From: Parachlorella kessleri
Taxonomy: Eukaryota > Chlorophyta > Trebouxiophyceae > Chlorellales > Chlorellaceae
Assembly (NCBI GenBank): GCA_001598975.1
Contig: BBXU01002077.1
Coordinates: forward strand, 1-64,000
Direction of reading: 5' to 3'
Length of the DNA: 64,000 nt
Made by a program: the position numbers and the translations under genes. Below are positions 57,280-64,000 of this stretch, one piece after another; within the stretch, counting starts at the first letter, position 1, and each line of letters starts with the position of its first letter. The notes under the pieces were generated by a model. That model was not told the origin of the DNA, searched no databases, and worked only from the letters and a program-made list of their open reading frames with translations.

Positions 57280-60200
57280 ATGTTGGCCAGGCGGAATGCA
57301 AAGATAAGGGAAACCCTACTCGGCGTGGTGAGTGTCCTTAAGGCAGCCTTCCCCCCGCGCCTTGAATGGAATCGCCCCAGGCTTGCCAGACAGAACAACC
57401 TGCCTTGGATATCCGTGCAGAAAGAGTTTTCTGCCGAGGAGGTTACGGAGGTAGTGCTCCAAGGTGGCAAAGTTGCCAGACAAGGAGATGCCCACTATCC
57501 CATCACCATTGGCGGCCGCGCTGTGGCCAGCCGGCTTGTTGGGAAGGGGTCTTACGCCGTAGTTGTGAATGGTGAGTCTGAGCCGGTTCGCCCTGTCCGT
57601 GCGCTTTTCCGTCCAGCATTCTGGAGCTATTCTTAGCCACGGCCACCAAAACTGTGCATGATCGACAGCAGTATCGTAGGCCAAGTCTAGTCTAATGCGG
57701 TACCTCCACCTGACAATGCGTGCCGTGGGTTCCCCACAATTGAGGCCAGCAAAGAGCCAGGATGCACCACGCCCACAAACTTCAAGATGCAAGTACCAAC
57801 TGCCAGCACCACCACAGCATATTCGTGTTGGTGCCCTTTACAATGAAAGCATTAGCTACCCCCGCTGCAGGCTTTTACATAATCGAGGCGGTCGTCGTGA
57901 AGGTGTGGGAGCAGGCATATGCTGCCAATTCGGCACAGGGAGGTATTCTGGCAGAGGCCGAGGCGCTGCAGTTGTGCCCCAGCGTCTTCCCCAGCCTGGT
58001 GGGCTTCCACGCTGGCGAGCCGGCCGTGTTGATTTACAGGCGCTACAACATGGGAAGCCTTGAGGATGCCATCAGGCAAGGGCAAAAGGGGAGGGCTGTC
58101 TTAGTTCAGCCCTCATTGTCAGGTGCTGTATGTGGGCAGGCCAGTACTGCTGATGGCAGCTGCTGCGAGCTTGTGCTGTAGGGACGACACATCCAGCTGA
58201 CAGGTTCCCCCCGCTGTACCAAGCTCAAGTGCTACACCGTACTCTTCTTGCTTAGGCCCCCGCCTCTGCCCGTCTGACTGCAGGAGCAAAGACCTGTGTC
58301 CATTGTTGCGCTGCCCTTTTGGACTGACCACCATCCTGACCTCGGTGTCCTTTAGCATGGTGAAGATGGACCAAGCAGGTAAAGTGGCCTTGATGGCTGG
58401 GTTGGAATGAAAAACACATGCTTCAACCATGAATGTGAGTGTTGCATGCTCTCTGCACATCGCTTTGGGGGCAACACTCAGCCGGAGTAGTATGCTTTTC
58501 AGTAAGCAGGTTCACCTTTCGTATGGTGTAAGTTTTGACCAGCTTGCCTCTCCTGATCACAGCAAACAAAGTCTGGATTTACCGCTGGGAATGAAGTCGC
58601 TATGGAAAGCGTGCAGGCATCGTCCACAGAGACCTCAAGCTGGATAACATTGTGCTTGGCATGCGGGATGGACAGCTGGAGGTTTCCATTGCGGACCCTG
58701 GTCTTGCCACGAAGCATGGGAAGCTGGTGAAGGGTGCGCGGTGAGTTTGTATCAAACTGTCAGGCCATGCCAAAACCTCTGCCCCAGGCTTTTCAATGCA
58801 AGGTTGCATCCCGAATAAACTTGCATCAGTTATCACCAGGTGGTATATGAGTGTTGGAGCCAAACCAGACTGCAGGAAATCAGCACCCGCAGTGCAGTCA
58901 AATTCACACCAGTAGTGCTTGCGTAGCACTGCAGAAGCGTTGGAAATTCTGCTGCACAACCGGCCGAAGTTTACATGGATGGCCCTTATGGCAGCGTGAC
59001 CCACACAAGCGATGTGCCGGCCGCTAGCACCATTTCTGCTCAGCTGGTGCTCTCCTTGGGCCTCTGCCTGGAAAACTGTAAGTACTCGTAAGCTGACAGC
59101 AGACCACCTGCTTAGCTGGCCTTGTAAGCCTGAGTCTGACGCCTTGCCATGAACTCCACTGTCATGGCAAGCAACAGCGGCGTTTCTCTACCAGCACCCC
59201 TGACTTGTGCCAGCAAGACACTACCCAACATCATGCAACTGCTGTGCCTGCGGTCTGGCTACCGTGTGTGTGCAGGTGTTGATGCACTCAGCAGTAGTTG
59301 TGCATACCTGGGAGATCATGCTGCGGTTGTAACAGGCAGTGTCAGATCAGTGCTAAAAGACACTACAACAACGGGTCTTGTTGGACTATGCAGGGCCCAA
59401 GCCATATCCCTCGTTGCAGCAACTTCTTATCGATGCTCTGTCCAACACAGACAACCTGCCCCTGCTCATCACCAAGCAGGCAATTGACCTGTGGCAGCTC
59501 GATGGGTCAAACAGTCATCACGTGATTGTGAGTACTGAGAATGTGCCACCGGCAATGTATCAGGCGGCTCCCAGTGCAGTCATGTGCGCTGTTTATAATT
59601 GCCAGGAAAACTTAAATGCAAGTTGCTGGTTGCAGGGCTGCTTCATCATAGTGGTGGTTATCATATTAGGAATGGGCCTGGGCCCTGAGGACCGACTGAA
59701 GCCGGACGAGCAATACCCTCCGCTTCATGATGTGCATGTGCTGTGGGCTGCGGATGCTGGCAAGGTACTGTTTGGTGAGAGGAGCAGCTGGCACTTGGCA
59801 CTTAAACATATGGTCCGGCACGAAATCCAACACAACAGTTTCTGCTTGCAGGTATCAGAGCTTCTCAAGCAGGGCATTGTTGTAAGGGCACTGACGCGGC
59901 TGCTTCAGCCTGAGGTGCGGCCCTGCGGCAGATGCTTGGTGGCTCTTATCGCTTTCATGACGTGGTTAATCGATTGCACGATTGCGGAGCTGATCTGCCG
60001 GTACATGGGTTCCCTGAAGGTTCTGTCCTTCACCGTTGCTGCAGTATGTGTCCAAAATGCCACAGCCGCTACGGGACTCCCTGGCCAAGGTTTACACCAG
60101 TGAGCACGACTTGTATGAGGTGATACAGAAGAAAACGCAGAAGGTGCCCTTCAACACCTTCTGCCCTGTGGATGACCGCGCGCCGCTGCCGGAGGAGGTG

Positions 60201-63200
60201 CTGTCCCTCAGGTTGGCTGCAGTTACAGTGCAAGCATCACGCGGGGTTCCTTGAGGGCTTTGTGGCAGTATTCGACTGCTGCAGGGTTAACACGGCGGGC
60301 TGCTCTATGTGCAATCCATGTGCTAGGATCTGCTCTGTAACATCAGCTGACGCGCACAGGTACTTGTGTGTATGTTGGCTTCACGCCACGCCTCCCTGAT
60401 GTTACGCAGGGAGATGGCAGCTCGGCTGCAAGTGCCAGAAGCACCCGTCCAGGACATATATTTGGACTTTACACAACCGGTACGACCTGCCAGGGCTATA
60501 TAGAATCTTTGTATAGCAAGGATGTTGAAAGCTTAAGCACAGTTGAAGATGTCCACTGCGGATGACTGTAGCATCTCCCTTTCACTTTCCAATCAAGACT
60601 TATTTTTGCGATTCTGACTTTGCTCCTGCTGTGGTTGCAGGGGTGGTTTTCAAGCACCTGCCCTTTCATGGTTGACCTCTGGACGTACTTGTCGTTCATA
60701 ACCTATAACCATGGCAAGCAAACTGTGGAGGAGTTGGCCGCAGCTGTGATGCAGGAGACAGGTATGTGCACGAAAGCTTCGATTCAATAGCTATCTTATT
60801 TGCTGTTATTTGCTGAGGATTGTAGTGCAGCCTGCGCAGCGGGAGTGCAAGGAGCGACGTCTCTGGCCAGCTTGCTTTGCTTTGCTGAAGTCATGGCTGC
60901 TAACAACCTTCCGTATTCTGCAGTGAGGATTGCCAGGGCTGCTACTGGCGACCCACTCTTCCACCAGCATGCTGAGCTACAAGATGCCCTAAAGAAGCTG
61001 GCACCTGCTGTGGAGCTCGCCTGGGGCGGCTGCCATCACGGCAAAAAGTGTTATGATGACCGCGTGCAAGACATGGTCAAGGTGGCCTGGAAGATGGTGG
61101 GAGACCTGCAGGTTAGCCCTGCAGTAGCGGAGCGCCTCAAGGAGCGTGCCTTTGAGAACAGCGCGCCCACTGCCGCCCAAGCCTCCCTCGCCTTTACAAT
61201 GGCGGCCACCAGCCTCTTCCTCAACAGCGCCATCCACATTGCCGCCTACGGCATACGGGCTGCAGCCGTCAACCAGGGCGACTGTGCTGCCCAGCTGCAG
61301 GAGCTGGTGCTGCTTATTGCCACTGCCTGCTTTGCCTATGAGCAGTGCATGCGGGGCTTGCATGACAACCCCAACCTGCTGGCGGAGGTGAAGGCCCTGG
61401 TGACCATGGCGACACCCACCTTCTGCTGGGCAACCGACCAGCTAGGCAGCCTGCCGCTCCTGGCTGAGCTGCCCAATGCTATGCTGCATCTGTCCTGCCA
61501 ACTGTGTGTTGGGGTGCTCCCATGCACCCTGGAGGCAGCACAGACGTTCCTGAGCTCACTTATCCAGCCACCCCAGCATGCGCAGAAGCTGTGGTCGCTG
61601 CCAGGTCTTGTGCACCATCATGCGCAGTCCTTCCCAGCGGCTGGATTTGGACCTGCCCAAGGTGCTGCGGCTTCTCCCCTGCCCTCATCGGAGCTGCAGG
61701 CGGCAGCAGTGGCACTTGCACCAGCGGCACCAGCAGCTGCCGGTGCAGCTCACATAGCTGCCCTCATGCAGTGCATAGCTGCATGTGCGGACGCTGCTGG
61801 TCCTCATGGTGTGCCGCTTTCCCAGACCCTTCATCCACCGACAGCATGCGCAGCAGCGGCTGCACTGGCAATGGCGGCACCAACTACCCTTCCCCTACCT
61901 TTCATAGAGCACCCTTCGGCTTTACAGCATGTGCAGCACATGCAGCCTCCTGTATTGATGCTGGACCAGCTGCCAGCCGACCTGGAGCATGGAACTATCC
62001 TGCTGGACAAAGAGCAGCAACAACAGAAGGAAGGGCAGCAACTGGAGCACAAACCTAACCCCCTATCGCCCCGCAACAGGGCAGAGCTGGAGTCACAGAA
62101 AGATGCCCGGCCTCCGGCCAAGCAGCGCGGGCTACAGCAAGGTGTTGGCAGTGCAACCCCTGTGCCGCCCATGCTTGCCCCACAGCTACCTAGGCCGGTC
62201 TCTCCTTCACGGCTTACAAGAGGGCGTAAGCAGGGGGTGCTTCCTGCCATAATAGAGAACCAGGAGTTGGTGGCTGGCATGGAGGCTGGTATGCCCACGA
62301 CAGCAGAACTGCAGGTGCCAGCTCGCATACCGGGAGCCCTCAGTGCACTGACTGCAGACTTGGAGGGCTGCACCCTGGGTTCAGCGCCGAGCACAGGAGC
62401 TGACACCAACGGCAAGGTATGATGTAGACCTGATGGACTATGCACTGGTGCCTTGGCAGGCAACATGGGCACCTCGCTGCTGTTGTTTACAATTTGCCAG
62501 TAGAACTGGCGGTTTTCCTTTGCAGTGGGGCTGGGCATACACGCAGCCGCTGCCTCTTGAGAGCACCGAAATTGTTGCTAGAGTAAAGCCTAATCCATAA
62601 CTATGAAGTGCGTCCCCATGTGCGCCCTGCCCGCAGAGTGTATCGCGCCGCACTGTATTTGCTCGGCTGAGACAAGGCCAGGGTATCACACGTTCAGCTA
62701 CGGGGACTCCAGCTGGAGAGCAGGTAGGTTAAGCACATGCATTGGCTGGTTGAGGTGGAGCGTACAGGGGCGCAAGCAAAGTGCAGTGGTCATGGAGCCC
62801 ATGCAAGCGGCCGGCACCGGCGCTCCATCTGCTTGACCGTGCTATGTTTGTGTGGCCTAAATTTGCCCTGTGCCTTTCATGTGCAGGAGGGAGGCTTCCA
62901 GTTGGCAAGTTCGGCCGCAGCTGTTGGAGGAACCAGGAGGAACTCCAAGCGTAAGACTCGTTGCGATTCTGGCATGCTCCCGGACTTGTCTAAGAGGGCT
63001 TCCAGGGCAAGCTCCCAGGTTGGTGAAGTCTAGCATCCCAGTGCCAGCAATATGCTGTCTCGCTCTGCTACCATCTTATGGTAAACAGCTTTGTGTTGCT
63101 GTATGCAGTTTGTGGATGAGGAGGATGTACGGCAGTACTGCCTAACAGGACCTGTTGATAAAGTTGGGCTTCAGTACAGCAAGCCCATAGGACCTAGGAA

Positions 63201-64000
63201 GTTGCTAGAGGTAGGTGAAACCATGCGAGGCGATGTCTCTATCCAGGCAATTATGCCCACTCATTGATATGCAAGTCTGACATCTAGTTTTGTTGCATGT
63301 TGCAGCCACTTGCCCACATGAGCCAGAGTAACACGGTAAGCAACTCACTGATGACTGCCATGGGACTTGGCGGGGCACCTGACTTGGCAAAAGGACGCTT
63401 CAATGTGCGTGTGGCGGAAGAACGCCAGGTGGGTACCGATGTTTGACTGATGTCCTGCCACATTTTTATCACAACATGTCCTTTTGCGTCATGTGTGGCA
63501 GCGCTTGTGCGTAATGACTGGGGGTAGATTCAATACAGCACAAGTGCAGACCACCTAGAATATAAGGTGCTGCCTGCACAAGCAAGCTCAATGACAGATT
63601 GTGCGCCACTTGCTGCAGTCAAAATGGTGGGCTGCTGCCAGCGACATCAGCCATGCTGCCCTGGATGACGACTTGGTGGCTGAGGCCTTCAGTACATCAC
63701 AGGGGATCCCGCTAGCATCTCTCCGCAAGCTCAAGGCGAAAGCTAAGACGTCCCACAAGCTGCTTGAGACTAGGTTGGCAGGCTCCCTCGTGGACCCAGC
63801 ACTGGCAGCTGGGGCAGGCTCTGTGCGGTTATCTGCGACAGCGACTGCAAGCTCTACAAGCACAGGCCAGCGGGCGCGCTGGAGCACCTTCAGGGTGTGC
63901 AGTGACTTCATGGGAATGCTGGACAGCGCAGGGCAGCCAGTAGCAGAAGGGGGCCTGACCCTCACCCAGGAGCGGGACTACCGCTGGAGGCTGTTACAAA
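57280..64000 (+). CDS. Large kinase-like protein, 3' end outside the window
   Basis: Exons: 57280-57571, 57871-58075, 58284-58378, 58617-58740, 58935-59077, 59394-59527, 59636-59764, 59852-59914, 60045-60211, 60410-60479, 60641-60761, 60831-62416, 62637-62723, 62887-63018, 63109-63210, 63306-63428, 63598-64000 onward; phases agree, at least 1,325 residues. The kinase-like domain (about 75-360) has a glycine loop LVGKGSYAVVVNG, VVVKVW (Lys ~108), a hinge-like AVLIYRRYNMGSLEDAI, AGIVHRDLKLDNIVLG (Asp ~203, Asn ~208) and ADPG for DFG (Asp ~224). The catalytic Lys, Asp, Asn and metal Asp remain, so it may be active. About 90 residues separate DPG from the DLWQL motif, more than double the norm. 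Exon 2 has a GC donor. Residues beyond ~360, including a 529-codon Ala-rich exon with helical hydrophobic stretches and a basic Ser-rich tail, match nothing I recognise. The start and the junction near 59527 are least certain. Confidence 0.7.

Noticed and set aside
62527..62602. Extra exon of the kinase-like gene (WGWAYTQPLPLES...)
   Set aside because: It has a good acceptor but runs into an in-frame stop without a convincing donor. Joining 62416 to 62637 keeps frame.

Overview
This is a window of nuclear DNA from a eukaryotic green alga (Chlorophyta; a Trebouxiophyceae-like alga fits best, but the exact lineage is my inference). The DNA is GC-rich. Its genes are cut into many short exons by roughly 100-500 bp introns, its proteins carry long Ala/Gln/Pro runs, and TGTAA-type polyadenylation motifs follow several stop codons. 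Gene content is plant/algal: a RUP-like UV-B regulator, an algal-type bestrophin, a plant-type MCM3 and an AT74-like histidine phosphatase. I see no prokaryotic operons, CRISPR arrays, tRNA or rRNA genes. Gene models were built by hand from family-conserved peptides, GT-AG or GC-AG splice sites and phase consistency. Nearly every exon set closes in frame; unresolved junctions are stated.

Layout. 1-7225 (-): RRP44/DIS3, the exosome nuclease, cut off at its 3' end by the window edge. 7563-16929 (+): Mediator subunit MED14, head-to-head with RRP44 across 337 bp. 17789-19610 (-): GNAT acetyltransferase. 21468-24511 (-): RUP-like WD40 protein. 25371-27199 (-): organellar ribosomal protein uS15. 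28152-36344 (-): MCM3 replicative helicase subunit, 22 exons. 37175-38649 (-): F-box/LRR protein. 39293-46347 (-): aminopeptidase P. 46964-50320 (+): histidine-phosphatase-superfamily protein, head-to-head with aminopeptidase P. 51564-52597 (-): beta-carbonic anhydrase. 52916-56759 (+): bestrophin-family anion channel, head-to-head with the carbonic anhydrase across only 318 bp. 57280-64000 (+): at least 1,325 residues of a large protein with an unusual N-terminal kinase-like domain and a long unrecognised C-terminal part, running off the window.

Functional links. Most genes are unrelated housekeeping genes. The exception is the carbonic anhydrase/bestrophin pair: one enzyme interconverts CO2 and bicarbonate, the other belongs to a family that includes algal bicarbonate channels. 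A short shared promoter region suggests co-regulation in inorganic-carbon handling.

Most novel signals. (1) A dispersed ~130 bp retroposon-like family with four copies, three bounded by 8-12 bp perfect direct repeats, one 5'-truncated. One copy landed exactly on an MCM3 splice donor and duplicated it. (2) Tandem duplications that copy exon ends and splice junctions into neighbouring introns of RRP44 and MCM3. (3) An elevated share of GC-AG introns. (4) The carbonic anhydrase/bestrophin pair, with an upstream ORF whose stop overlaps the bestrophin start. (5) The kinase-like giant gene.
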